The notes below the pieces were generated by a model. It ran no database searches. It saw only the letters and a program-made list of their open reading frames with translations, and was not told where the DNA came from. The position numbers and the translations under genes were made by a program. This document shows positions 10,487-21,139 of a DNA stretch of 64,000 nucleotides, piece by piece (the stretch's first letter is position 1; every line of letters starts with the position of its first letter). Source of the stretch: CAWAYH01 sp963786195 (GTDB lineage: Bacteria > Acidobacteriota > Vicinamibacteria > Vicinamibacterales > 2-12-FULL-66-21); assembly GCA_963786195.1 (NCBI GenBank), contig CAWAYH010000004.1:434001-498000 (forward strand), read 5' to 3'.

Positions 10487-12466
10487 CTACGGGTTCGTGA
10501 CCGACACGTTCAGGGTCCCGACGTTCGCGGCGCTGGGATCGACGACGATCGTGTACGTGCCGGTCGTCGGCAGCGTCTGCTGCGGCAGGTTGAAGCTGCC
10601 CGACAACGACGTGGCGCTCGTCAATTGCGTGCCGTCCGGCTTCAACAGGCGCACGGTCGTGATGCCGAAGGTATTCCCCGTGACCCGCACGGTCACGACC
10701 TGGCTGGCCGTGCCACTGAACGTGCGCGTGCCCATTTGTCCCGGGACGGCGAGCGGCACCGCGACCGCGGATCCACCAATCGTGACGGACCCGGTCGTGT
10801 CCGCCGGCACGTAGTACAGATTGAGCGTGAGCGTGCCTGAATTCGCGCCGCTCGGATTCACCCGAACCGAGTGCGTGCCGGTGGTGTCGAGCGTCTGCGG
10901 CTCCATGAACGTGGCAGGGCCGCTGGTCACGGCGGCAATTTGACTGCCATCCGGCTTGCGCAGGGAGACCGACCCGGCCGGTCCGGAAGACACTTTCAAA
11001 CTCATCCGGTGGGTCGCAGTTCCACTGAAGGTCAGCTCTCCGTTCTGCCCCGGCGTGGTGATGACAACTGGTGTCGAAGTGCCGTCGGTCGGGATCGTGC
11101 CCGACACATCGGCCGGCACCTCATGACGCGTGACCGTCACGCTGCCCGTATTCGCGTTGCTGTAGTTCACGAACAGCGTGTACGTCCCCGCGTTAGGAAG
11201 TACGGTCGTGTCGATGAACCCCGCGACGATACCGATGGGTACCGACGCGAGTGACGATCCGTCCGGCTTCAGCAGCGCAACCGACCCGAGGGGACCGGCG
11301 CTGACGACAACGCTGGCGCGATCGTTGACTGCACCGGAGAACGTCAGCTGAGCGTTCTGGCCGGGCACGGTCGTCGACACGGTCACGCCTGGCGCTCCAT
11401 TGCCAATCGTCGTGGTGTAATCGCCGGGCACGTCGTAGAGCGTCAAGGCCGTGGAACCCGTACCGTTGCCAACCGGGTCGACGAGGAACTGGTACGTGCC
11501 CGTCACCGGCAGGAGCGGCGGCTCCATCAGCGTCGTCCCCAGTCCCGTCGAATGGGTCTGGAGCACGGATTGATTCGGACGAAAGAGCGAGACGCCGCTG
11601 ATCGGTCCCGGCACGATCTTCAAGGCCACGCGTTGTCCCGCCGTCCCATCGAAGACGACAAGACCCACCTTCGCGGCGGTGGCAATGTTGAAGTTCAGCA
11701 CCTGACTGAGGACCAACCGGCCGGTCGACACGACATCCGATGCACCGTACGGCGATGGCGGAATGAAGAAATCGTCGGTGCTGGTGACGCTTCCATTGGG
11801 GGTGGCAATCACAAACCGGCCGGACGCCGCGGCCGCCGGCACGGTGACGTCTACGCTCGTGGCCGAAGCGGACGTCACGCTTGCGCGCGTCAAGTTGACC
11901 ACAGTCCTGTTTTGCGCGGCCACTGTGTTGAAGTTCGTGCCGCTGATGGTCACGGAGGCACCGGCGGCTCCGATGCCCGGCGAGAACCCCGAGATCGTCG
12001 GCATCATGGACGTGGTCACGACAAACGAGGTACTGCTGCTCGCCGAACCGTTCGGCGACGTGATCGCAATGTTGCCGCTCGTGGCACCTGATGGCACGGT
12101 GACAACGAGCCTCGTGGTAGTCGCGGAGCTGACGGACGCGGCAGTCCCGTTGAACGTGACCGTGTTCTGGCCTGGCGTCGCGCTGAAACCGGTCCCGTCG
12201 ATCGTTACGGTCTGACCGATCGGCCCGGCGTCCGGCGTGAATTCGATGATCGCCACTTCGGTCGACGTCGTGCGCGTAATGCTCAACAGATTCCCGACGG
12301 CGTCGTAGTGATACGCAGCGGCATTCCCGCTCGCGTCGATGACACCGACCAGTCGACCGAGTTCGTCGTAGATGTAGCGGATGGTTCCTTGTGCAGCCAG
12401 TGAGATCCCAACCGTCCACACCACGGCGAGAACAACAACAACGCTTCGGAAGAATCTGCAGACCAT
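10487..12466 (-). CDS. Secreted IPT/TIG-domain protein with an N-terminal YD repeat, 659 aa
   Basis: An N-terminal signal peptide (hydrophobic VVVVLAVVWTVGISLAAQ) is followed at once by a YD-repeat pair (IRYIYDELGRLVGV, YHYDAVGNLLSI) like the units of Rhs proteins. Then come two IPT/TIG immunoglobulin-like domains (about residues 75-150 and 155-235; motifs PIGQTVTIDGTGF and AAGASVTISGTNF). The rest is about four repeats of ~100 residues, each with GQ-x-L-F/T-F-S-G-x-A and LLKPDG-type motifs, which resemble bacterial pre-peptidase C-terminal beta domains. No catalytic residues are seen. It is a Ser/Thr/Val-rich surface or secreted protein and heads the Rhs operon. The YD pair suggests descent from, or partnership with, an Rhs shell. 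Confidence 0.8.
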   Translation of the reverse strand: MVCRFFRSVVVVLAVVWTVGISLAAQGTIRYIYDELGRLVGVIDASGNAAAYHYDAVGNLLSITRTTSTEVAIIEFTPDAGPIGQTVTIDGTGFSATPGQNTVTFNGTAASVSSATTTRLVVTVPSGATSGNIAITSPNGSASSSTSFVVTTSMMPTISGFSPGIGAAGASVTISGTNFNTVAAQNRTVVNLTRASVTSASATSVDVTVPAAAASGRFVIATPNGSVTSTDDFFIPPSPYGASDVVSTGRLVLSQVLNFNIATAAKVGLVVFDGTAGQRVALKIVPGPISGVSLFRPNQSVLQTHSTGLGTTLMEPPLLPVTGTYQFLVDPVGNGTGSTALTLYDVPGDYTTTIGNGAPGVTVSTTVPGQNAQLTFSGAVNDRASVVVSAGPLGSVALLKPDGSSLASVPIGIVAGFIDTTVLPNAGTYTLFVNYSNANTGSVTVTRHEVPADVSGTIPTDGTSTPVVITTPGQNGELTFSGTATHRMSLKVSSGPAGSVSLRKPDGSQIAAVTSGPATFMEPQTLDTTGTHSVRVNPSGANSGTLTLNLYYVPADTTGSVTIGGSAVAVPLAVPGQMGTRTFSGTASQVVTVRVTGNTFGITTVRLLKPDGTQLTSATSLSGSFNLPQQTLPTTGTYTIVVDPSAANVGTLNVSVTNP

Positions 12467-12809
12467 GGAAGCACCCGCACAGAACGGCAGTGAGCTGCAG
12501 TGACGACGTCAGGAGAATTTCTGCGAGCTGTTATTCAAACTCGCGGAGAGATGGTCGAGCAGAGCGAGACTTCTGTCAATCCGTAAAATGCTGAAACAGA
12601 AAGATTTACACCTCGTTTACTGCATTCGCGCACACGCCAACTTAAACTCCACAACAACGGCAACCGTCAAACCGAACACCAGACTGCGATTCCTGGGCTC
12701 AGCGCGGGTTGAGTGAGCGGATCAGGCACACAGAGCTTCTGCCACGCGGCACTAACACCAGCGCCGCCGATTCGTGCCCACTCTCTCAGAGAAAGAGCTT
12801 CAGGAAGAA
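12467..12809. other. Non-coding stretch upstream of the IPT/TIG gene
   Basis: About 340 bases of distinctly lower GC than the neighbouring genes (notably 12530-12670). It should hold the promoter of the IPT/TIG-Rhs operon; on the minus strand a TTGACA-like hexamer is found at 12577-12582, but I cannot place a convincing -10 box at the right distance. No gene is seen. Confidence 0.4.
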
Positions 12810-12975
12810 CTGGTGTCCCGTCTCCGTGATTCGTGGCATAAGTCCCGGAGCGCGGCGCCCGGATGGCAAGGCGCGACGACCGAGCATATCGGGAATATGT
12901 GAGGGAGGAGCAACGCCGCCAGCCGGGATGCCCCGCCCGGGAGTTATGTCGCGAATCACGGAGACGGGACACTGG
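12810..12975. mobile_element. MITE-like long hairpin with 32-bp terminal inverted repeats
   Basis: The arms 12810-12841 and 12944-12975 are inverted copies with four mismatches; a 21-base core matches exactly (it includes TCCGTGATTCG). The inner flanks (GTCCCGGAGCGCGGCGCC side and the CCCCGCCCGGGAG side) also pair imperfectly, so the whole 166 bases can fold into one long hairpin with an AT-richer loop near 12885-12900. There is no transposase. The right arm supplies the last codons and stop of the neighbouring small membrane protein gene, which suggests that the element inserted there. Confidence 0.6.
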
Positions 12976-13342
12976 GTCGCGATCGCGCGAGGTAGACGAG
13001 CCAGGCTGCGGCATGCAGGACGGCGAGCACCGCCAGCATCAGCCTGTCTCCGGGCATCGTCTGACTGGGCAGAACCGACCAGTACAAGGACTGAACGCTG
13101 GTCAGCGCCGAGGCAATCAGTGCAGCCGCGGCCATCGGGGGACCGTGCGGGCGCGATGTCCACAACGACCAGCCGGCCGCGACGGACAGGGCGGCAACCA
13201 CACCGTGCCACATCAGCTCGATGACCGCGGCCCCGCCTCGCATGCCAATCGAGGGCAGCGTGGCTTCGAGGTCGAACGCGAACTGACGGGGCTGCCACGC
13301 GAACAGGATCGCGCTCAACAGAACGACCGGGACGCGTCGCAT
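12956..13342 (-). CDS. Small integral membrane protein, 128 aa
   Basis: This hydrophobic protein has about four predicted membrane segments (residues ~3-17, 38-57, 72-90 and 100-118) and a short polar C-terminus. I do not recognise a family. It starts at the ATG at 13342, just 20 bases beyond the 3' end of the VWA gene on the same strand. Its last residues (PSVPSP) are encoded by the right arm of the hairpin element at 12810-12975, so the natural C-terminus may have been replaced. Confidence 0.5.
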   Translation of the reverse strand: MRRVPVVLLSAILFAWQPRQFAFDLEATLPSIGMRGGAAVIELMWHGVVAALSVAAGWSLWTSRPHGPPMAAAALIASALTSVQSLYWSVLPSQTMPGDRLMLAVLAVLHAAAWLVYLARSRPSVPSP

Positions 13343-13362
13343 CCCCCGATTCTACGCCTGCA

Positions 13363-15277
13363 TCACCGCCGGCTCTGTGGCGGCGTCGTCCGCCGGTCGT
13401 CCAGCGACGCCGCCTTCTCGACGAGCTTCAGGAACTCCGCGCGGTAGCCGTCGCTGTCCTCGCCGCGGTACTGCCTGGCCAGGTCCTGTGCCGTCGTCCA
13501 TGTGGCCTGCCCCATGAACTCCGACTTGCGCAGCAGCATCCCGAACTCGACGACGGCGGCCGCGAAGCCCAGGTTCGGCGTCAGCTCTCCGACACGATCG
13601 CGCACCGGGACCGAGATCAGCTTGCTCGTGTCACCCGTCGGTTCCTTGTAGCGAAGCTTGACGGTCATCAGCTCACCCGAACGCGCGGCCGCGTTGTTCG
13701 GTTTCGCCGAGTCCTGATACTTCAGCGGATCGACCTTCCCGTCCGGCATGCGCTCGCCGCGGCGGGACGATCTCGTAGAGCGCCGTCACGGTGTGGCCGG
13801 CGCCGATTTCGCCGGCGTCCTTCTTGTCGTCGTTGAAGTCCTCGTGCTGCGAGCACGCGGTTCTCGTAGCCGATCAGTCGATACGCGCCGACCGTCCGCG
13901 GGTTGAACTCGACCTGGATCTTCACGTCCTTCGCGACCGTGACGAGCGTCGCGCCCGCTTCGGCGACGAGCACCTTCCGCGCCTCGTGCAGCGAGTCGAG
14001 GTACGCGTAGTTGCCGTTCCCCTTGTCCGCGAGCTTCTCCATCGTCGCGTCCTTGAGGTTGCCGGTGCCGACGCCGAGCACCGACAGGAAGACGCCGCTC
14101 TCGCGCTTCTCCTCGATCAGCCGAACCAGCTCGCCCTGGCTCGTGACGCCGACGTTGAAGTCGCCGTCGGTCGCCAGGATGACGCGGTTGATGCCGCCCT
14201 TGATGAACGCGCGCTCGGCGATCTGGTAGGCGAGCTGGATGCCTGCGGCGCCATTCGTCGAACCGCCTGACTCCAGCTCGGCGATGGCGCGCTGGATCTC
14301 CTCCTTGCGATCTCCGGACGTCGATGGCAGCGCGAGGCCGCTCGCGCCCGCGTAGACGACGATCGCCACGCGGTCCGCTCGGTGAGCGTGTCCACGAGCA
14401 TCCGCATCGCCTGCTTGACGAGCGGCAGCTTGTCGGGCGGCGTCATCGAGCCGGACACGTCGAGCAGGAACACGAGGTTGCGCGGCGGCGTGCGCTCCTG
14501 GCAGATGCGGGGAGCCTGCAGCCCGATGAGCGCCAGGCGATGGCGCGGGATTCCATGGACAGGCAGCCACTTCGGTCGTCACCGCGAACGGCGTGGCGTC
14601 CTTCGGATCCTGCGTACTGGAACCGGAAGTAGTTGATCAGCTCTTCGATCCTGACCGCATCCGCGCGGCGGCAGCGTGCCGTCGTTGAGGAATCGCCGGA
14701 CGTTCGCGTACGACGCGGTGTCGACGTCAATCGAGAAGGTCGAGCGCGGATCGTCGGCAACGCGATGGAACCGGTTCTCCTGGATGTGGTCGTACGCCTC
14801 GGTGTTGAAGTTCGGGTCGTATCGGCTCGCGCCCAGGGCGTCACGCATGTAGCCAGCGCCGCCAGCTCCCTGGCGTCCGGAAGCGACGCGGGCGGACATG
14901 GTATTGACTGTCGGCGCCGCGCTGGACACCATCACGGTCTCCTGAAGCGCACCAATCTGCATCGTAAGTCGCAGCTGCGGAACAGCCTTCTCCCCTACGG
15001 CCACGGCCGTCGTCGCATCGAGAAAGCCCGGGAGCGTCGCGCGGATCTCGTAGCGGCCGGGCGGCACCTTCTCGAACCGGAATTCACCCTTCTCATTTGT
15101 GACAGCCGTGCGTTCCACGCGCGGGCCCTGACGCAGTTCCACGCTGGCGCCGGGAATCACCCCGCCCAGAGAGTCGACGACGATGCCGGCGACAACGTCG
15201 GCAGCGGCGGTATGGGCCACCCTGTCGGGCCCGAATGTGAAGAGGCAGATCACGAGGGCGGGCGCGAGCACACGCAT
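13363..15277 (-). pseudogene. YfbK-like von Willebrand factor A protein with carboxypeptidase-regulatory domain, frameshifted
   Basis: A signal peptide at 15277 is followed by a carboxypeptidase-regulatory-like beta domain (about residues 25-105, with GRYEIRATLPGF) and a long linker. Then comes the YfbK N-terminal segment (FSIDVDTASYANVRRFLNDG), a VWA domain with the MIDAS motif DVSGS (near 14450) and RVILATDGDFNVG, and the C-terminal DUF3520-type domain (LMTVKLRYKEP, residues near 13660). Bacterial YfbK-like proteins are envelope proteins of unclear function, often found with regulators and kinases. At least six single-base indels occur between 13750 and 14680; the amino acid sequence stays family-like in each successive frame, so sequence error is likely. 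It is the first gene after a 344-base gap that contains a dispersed repeat. Confidence 0.75.
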
Positions 15278-15320
15278 GGCGACAACCTCCGCGTTGTAGC
15301 GGGTTTACGTGACCGTATTC

Positions 15321-15450
15321 CTCCGAGGGGCTTTGCCCCTCGGACTCCCCTGCACGCTCTCTCGCGCGCCGCTGCGCCGGCGCGCTCCGGTCGCGTGGCT
15401 CGCTCGCGATGCTCACTCGCACTGTGAAACGAGCGTCAGGTTCATGAGAC
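15321..15450. repeat. Dispersed intergenic repeat, copy A, opening with a perfect hairpin
   Basis: The gap 15278-15621 contains no gene. Bases 15323-15343 form a nine-base-pair stem with a TTT loop (CCGAGGGGC, GCCCCTCGG). The sequence from here to about 15450 (ending in CAGGTTCATGAGA) matches both ends of the element at 60911-61172. The middle is a GC-rich CGCGC/GCGCC stretch. The hairpin could also end transcripts of the topoisomerase gene coming from the left, but no T-run follows it. Confidence 0.6.
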
Positions 15451-15621
15451 AGCCAGAGCAATCGTGGTGCCCGGCTTCCGTCAGTGCAGCGGCCTTCCCG
15501 GTTTGCGGTCAGTCCGCCGCGGAATTACGGGCCCGAACGAGCGCTTCTGTCAGATAGAACGGCGGGGGCGGGGTTTCTTGCAGGGTGGGGGAAATACGTG
15601 CGGCCGGATGATGGGATCCAA

Positions 15622-17539
<1,918 letters not shown>

Positions 17540-17637
17540 GCGGTTGCGGAACGACGCCGTTTCAGGATGTTAGCACTACAAGCGATCTGATACACGCTTC
17601 TGTGCTGTCCGTGTTCTCCGCGGATTACAATAGAGCC

Positions 17638-18468
17638 ATGGCGAACGGCCGCTGGCTCGTTCGGATGACCGTCGCGTCGATCGTCATCGCGCTCGCCACC
17701 GGTGTGGTCGGCGCCCAGTTCCGGCGCGGCCGTTTCTTCGAGCCTATCCGCAGCCCGACGCCCGAGAGCTTCGACGGGTCGTTCAACTTCTGCCGCATTG
17801 CGTTCACGAATACCCGCGGCGGCGACAGCAGCGGATCGTGGATGGTCGATTACCCGCGCGCCGACGTCAACCTGTCCATCAGGCTGTCGGAGCTGACGAA
17901 GATGCACATCAGCGTCGACGCCAGCGGCGAGCCGAACCACTTCGTGCTCGAGCTGACGGATCCACTGATCTTCGAGTGCCCGTTCATCATGATGACGGAG
18001 GTCGGCTCCGTCTACTTCAGCCCTGAGGAAGCGGCCAGGCTGCGGGAATACCTGATGAAGGGCGGCTTTCTCTGGGCCGACGACTTCTGGGGCAGCTACG
18101 CGTGGGACTACTGGGTCAACGAGTTCAGCAAGGTCCTGCCGCCGAACGAGTATCGGACTTTCGATCTGCCCAAGGATCATCCGCTCTTCCGTTCGCAATT
18201 CCAGATACCGCAGGTTGTCCAGATCCCGTCGATCAATTTCTGGGGAGGGCGCGGCGGCCCCACGTCCGAGCGAGGCGCGGACAGCGCCGAGCCGCACGCG
18301 CGCGGGATCGCCGACAAGCACGGTCGCCTGATGGTGCTCATCACGCACAACACCGATTTCGGCGACTCGTGGGAACGCGAGGGCGACGATCCGAACTATT
18401 TCTACCAGTTCTCGGTCGATGGCTATGCGTTCGGGATCAACACGTTGGTCTATGCGATGACGCATTGA
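17638..18468 (+). CDS. DUF4159 family exported protein, 276 aa
   Basis: The ATG at 17638 opens a signal-anchor (MTVASIVIALATGVVGAQF), followed by a single DUF4159 domain: FNFCRIAFTNTR, WMVDYPRADVNLSIRLSELT, then GGFLWADDFWGSY and a conserved HNTDFGDSWEREG near the C-terminus. Proteins of this family are common in Acidobacteriota and Planctomycetota, where they often occur near MoxR/VWA genes; their reaction is not known. It is divergent from parE, with a 98-base shared promoter region that contains the short repeat TCCGTGTTCTCCGCGG. The fold resembles class-I glutamine-amidotransferase-like domains in related proteins, which is only a suggestion. Confidence 0.8.
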   Translation: MANGRWLVRMTVASIVIALATGVVGAQFRRGRFFEPIRSPTPESFDGSFNFCRIAFTNTRGGDSSGSWMVDYPRADVNLSIRLSELTKMHISVDASGEPNHFVLELTDPLIFECPFIMMTEVGSVYFSPEEAARLREYLMKGGFLWADDFWGSYAWDYWVNEFSKVLPPNEYRTFDLPKDHPLFRSQFQIPQVVQIPSINFWGGRGGPTSERGADSAEPHARGIADKHGRLMVLITHNTDFGDSWEREGDDPNYFYQFSVDGYAFGINTLVYAMTH

Positions 18469-18470
18469 AA

Positions 18471-18540
<70 letters not shown>

Positions 18541-18551
18541 TTTCACAAGCC

Positions 18552-19031
18552 ATGAGTGAGATTCTTCGGATCGTCGACGAGCTCCAGCGCGAGCACGAAG
18601 GCGATCCGTGGCACGGGTCGCCGCTGCGCGAGCATCTCCGCGGGATCACCGCCGCACAGGCGGCTCGACATCCGATCGCTGGCGCGCACTCGATCTGGGA
18701 GCTCGTGCTCCACATGACCGCCTGGAAGAACGAAGTGCGCAAGCGCGCCTCGGGCGGCGCCGCGAGCGAGCCCGACGAAGGTGACTGGCCGGAGGTGAGA
18801 GAGGTCACCGACGAGCGCTGGCATCAGGCGGTCCGTCGTCTCGAGGATGCGCACGGCGACTTGATCGCGGCGATCAGGACGCTGCCGGAAGCAACACTGT
18901 TCGAGCCAACCAACGACAAGCGTGATGGCCCTCTTGGCACGGGCGTGTCCTGCTACGTGCTGCTGCATGGCATCGTGCAGCACGACGTCTATCACGCGGG
19001 ACAGATTGCGATTCTCAAGAAGGCGGGTTGA
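18552..19031 (+). CDS. DinB superfamily protein, 159 aa
   Basis: A four-helix-bundle DinB/YfiT-like protein. The three expected metal-binding histidines are visible in LHMTAWK (about residue 57) and HGIVQHDVYHAGQI near the C-terminus. Family members include thiol-dependent S-transferases using bacillithiol or mycothiol, but the substrate cannot be told here. It starts at the ATG at 18552, straight after a GGTTTTC tract, and ends three bases from the converging lipoprotein gene. The window carries three proteins of this superfamily. Confidence 0.85.
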   Translation: MSEILRIVDELQREHEGDPWHGSPLREHLRGITAAQAARHPIAGAHSIWELVLHMTAWKNEVRKRASGGAASEPDEGDWPEVREVTDERWHQAVRRLEDAHGDLIAAIRTLPEATLFEPTNDKRDGPLGTGVSCYVLLHGIVQHDVYHAGQIAILKKAG

Positions 19032-19034
19032 ACC

Positions 19035-19595
19035 TCAGCCTGGACCGGTCTGCTTCAGGTCGCGCAGCCGATGCCAGACGGCCAGCACGGCGTCGAGCAG
19101 TTCCCGGCGCGGTCCATCATGGAACGTGGGATTTCCTGACGTGACCAGAATGACGCACTCCCCGCGATCTCCTCTCAGCTCGAGCCTGTCGAACACTGCG
19201 TCGGTGGGGCTCCCGTCAATCCCAACGTGACCGCCTTCGAACAACTTCGCTGCCTCGGCAAGGCCGGCGAGTCGCGCGCTGTCCGCTGAATCGAGCTCAC
19301 GCCGAACGCTCAGCGTGCGCATGGTGTCGCCATAACCCGGATACTGGCAGGTCAGCGTCGCGGCGGCGCCGGAATCAGAGCGCACGATATCCATCCGGCA
19401 TTCCTTTGCGACCATCGACTGCCGAACGAGCGAGAGCGTAAACGTTTTCGGAAATTTCGGCGGCACCGGATCGCGTGGTTCAAGCGAGCCATACGGACTG
19501 CCGGCTTTGGATGCCGGCGGAGCCATCGGTGGGTTCGGCTCCGCGCAGGCGCTCATCAGCGCCACGAGCACGAGAACAAGACCGCGGCCCTGCAT
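19035..19595 (-). CDS. Putative lipoprotein, 186 aa
   Basis: A short lipoprotein signal (LVLVLVALMSAC) with the lipobox cysteine at residue 17 is followed by a Pro-rich linker and a globular region of about 140 residues. I see no known domain; the pattern TFTLSLVRQS and ECVILVTSG suggests a small alpha/beta fold. It converges on the DinB gene with a three-base gap. Upstream (19640-19680) is a cluster of the short repeat GTTGTCCGCGTTGTCCG. Confidence 0.65.
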   Translation of the reverse strand: MQGRGLVLVLVALMSACAEPNPPMAPPASKAGSPYGSLEPRDPVPPKFPKTFTLSLVRQSMVAKECRMDIVRSDSGAAATLTCQYPGYGDTMRTLSVRRELDSADSARLAGLAEAAKLFEGGHVGIDGSPTDAVFDRLELRGDRGECVILVTSGNPTFHDGPRRELLDAVLAVWHRLRDLKQTGPG

Positions 19596-19686
19596 GCCTG
19601 GTTAGACACCCCCAGGAGAGATTCGGTCCTCAGAGTATCCGTGTTGTCCGCGTTGTCCGTGGTTGTTGTCCGCGGCCTAGTGGGTC

Positions 19687-19857
19687 GTATCAGCTGAATC
19701 ACTACTGCCAGCGGGCTCGCGGGTGTCGCGGGGCCGGGCGCCCACGGGCGCGCAGCGCGTGGACCCGGTGAGCCCCATGGCGACGCGCGAGCACCCGTGG
19801 GCTGCCACGCGACGGGGCCCGCGGGGTGCCCGCCACCAGTAGTGATTCAGTCGATAC
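19687..19857. mobile_element. MITE-like element with 21-bp terminal inverted repeats
   Basis: Bases 19687-19707 and 19837-19857 are inverted copies differing at two positions (ends GTATCAGCTGAATC and GATTCAGTCGATAC), and the pairing continues weakly for about ten more bases. The 171-base unit has a very GC-rich interior (GGGGCCGGGCGCCC region) without any coding frame. It lies between the lipoprotein gene and the 3' end of sucB. This form, with no transposase, is typical of non-autonomous mobile repeats. Confidence 0.6.
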
Positions 19858-19863
19858 AGGCCC

Positions 19864-21126
19864 TTACTCGAGCAGCAACCCCATCGGATCCTCGACCAGC
19901 TCCTTCACGCGGACGAGGAACTGCACGGCTTCGGCGCCGTCGACGATCCGGTGATCGTAGGTCAGGGCGACGTACATCATCGGACGGACGACGACCTGCC
20001 CTTTGACCGCAATCGGGCGCTCGGCGATCTTGTGAAGGCCGAGAATCCCGACCTGGGGCGGATTGAGGATCGGCGTGCTGAGGAGCGAACCGAAGACGCC
20101 GCCGTTGGTGATCGTGAACGTTCCGCCCTTCAGGTCCGCGAGCGTGAGCGTCCCGTCCTCGGCGCGTCGCGCGAAATCACGAATCTGCTGTTCGATCTGC
20201 GCGAAGGTCATGCGGTCGGCGTCGCGCAGGACGGGCACCACGAGGCCTTCGCTCGCGCCCACGGCGACACCGATGTCGTAGTAGTGCTTGAGCACCATCT
20301 CGTCGCCCTGGATTTCCGCGTTGAGGCGCGGGAACGCGCGCAGGGCGCCGATGGACGCCTTCACGAAGAACGACGCGATGCCGAGACCGACGCCGTGGCG
20401 ATCCTTGAACGCCTGCTTGTGCCGCTCGCGGAGCGACATGACCGACGTCATGTCCACGTCGTTGAACGTGGTCAGCATGGCGGCCGTGCTCTGCGCTTCG
20501 ACGAGCCGCTTCGCGATGGTCGCGCGCCGCTTCGACATCCGGACGCGCTCTTCGGTGCGGTCGCCGAGTGGCCGGGCCGGCGGGTGGACAACCGGAGGGG
20601 CCGGCCGCGCGGCCTGAGGCTGGGTGGCCGGCGCCGGCTTTGCCTCGCCCGCCACCTGCTCGACGTCGCGCCTCATTACGCGCCCGCCATCGCCGCTGCC
20701 CCGTACCTGCGAGAGGTCGACTTCGTGCTTCTCGGCCGCATTCCGGGCCGTCGGCGTGGCGCGCGGTGAACGCGCCTCGGCGCCGGCTGCCGGCTGGGGT
20801 GGTGCGGGCTGCGGCGCTGCGGCTTTCTCTTTAGCTGGCGCGGCTGCCGGAGCGGCGGCCGGCGTCGCCGCCGGTGCGCTCGCCCTGGCGGCGCCTTCCT
20901 CGATCACTCCGAGCACCTCGCCAACCTTCACATCATCGCCGTCCTTGCGATCGATGCGTGCCAGCACGCCGGCCTGCGGCGCACCGACCTCGAGGTCGAT
21001 CTTGTCGGTCTCGAGCTCCACGAGCGGATCGCCCGCAGACACGACATCCCCTTCCTTGCGGAGCCACTTCGCGATCCGCGCATCGACAATGGACTCTCCG
21101 ACTTCGGGAACGATGATGTTGGCCAT
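19864..21126 (-). CDS. sucB: Dihydrolipoyllysine succinyltransferase, E2 of 2-oxoglutarate dehydrogenase
   Basis: E2 core of the 2-oxoglutarate dehydrogenase complex: it transfers the succinyl group from E1 to CoA in the TCA cycle. A lipoyl domain (residues 1-77) carries the lipoyl lysine in ETDKIDLEV (K42). An Ala/Pro-rich linker follows, then the peripheral subunit-binding domain (TPTARNAAEKHEVDLSQV) and the catalytic domain ending with TYDHRIVDGAEAVQFL, which has the catalytic His. At 420 residues it has normal length with one lipoyl domain. It follows sucA by 13 bases on the same strand, so they are co-transcribed. The E3 subunit is not in the window. Confidence 0.95.
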   Translation of the reverse strand: MANIIVPEVGESIVDARIAKWLRKEGDVVSAGDPLVELETDKIDLEVGAPQAGVLARIDRKDGDDVKVGEVLGVIEEGAARASAPAATPAAAPAAAPAKEKAAAPQPAPPQPAAGAEARSPRATPTARNAAEKHEVDLSQVRGSGDGGRVMRRDVEQVAGEAKPAPATQPQAARPAPPVVHPPARPLGDRTEERVRMSKRRATIAKRLVEAQSTAAMLTTFNDVDMTSVMSLRERHKQAFKDRHGVGLGIASFFVKASIGALRAFPRLNAEIQGDEMVLKHYYDIGVAVGASEGLVVPVLRDADRMTFAQIEQQIRDFARRAEDGTLTLADLKGGTFTITNGGVFGSLLSTPILNPPQVGILGLHKIAERPIAVKGQVVVRPMMYVALTYDHRIVDGAEAVQFLVRVKELVEDPMGLLLE

Positions 21127-21139
21127 GACTGAAACTGAC

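Noticed and set aside
15278..15620. Small plus-strand protein in the gap before the VWA gene
   Set aside because: Open frames there run through the dispersed repeat and have no binding site or protein-like composition.
18552..19031. DNA polymerase IV (dinB)
   Set aside because: DinB superfamily here means the small four-helix metal proteins, not the Y-family polymerase.
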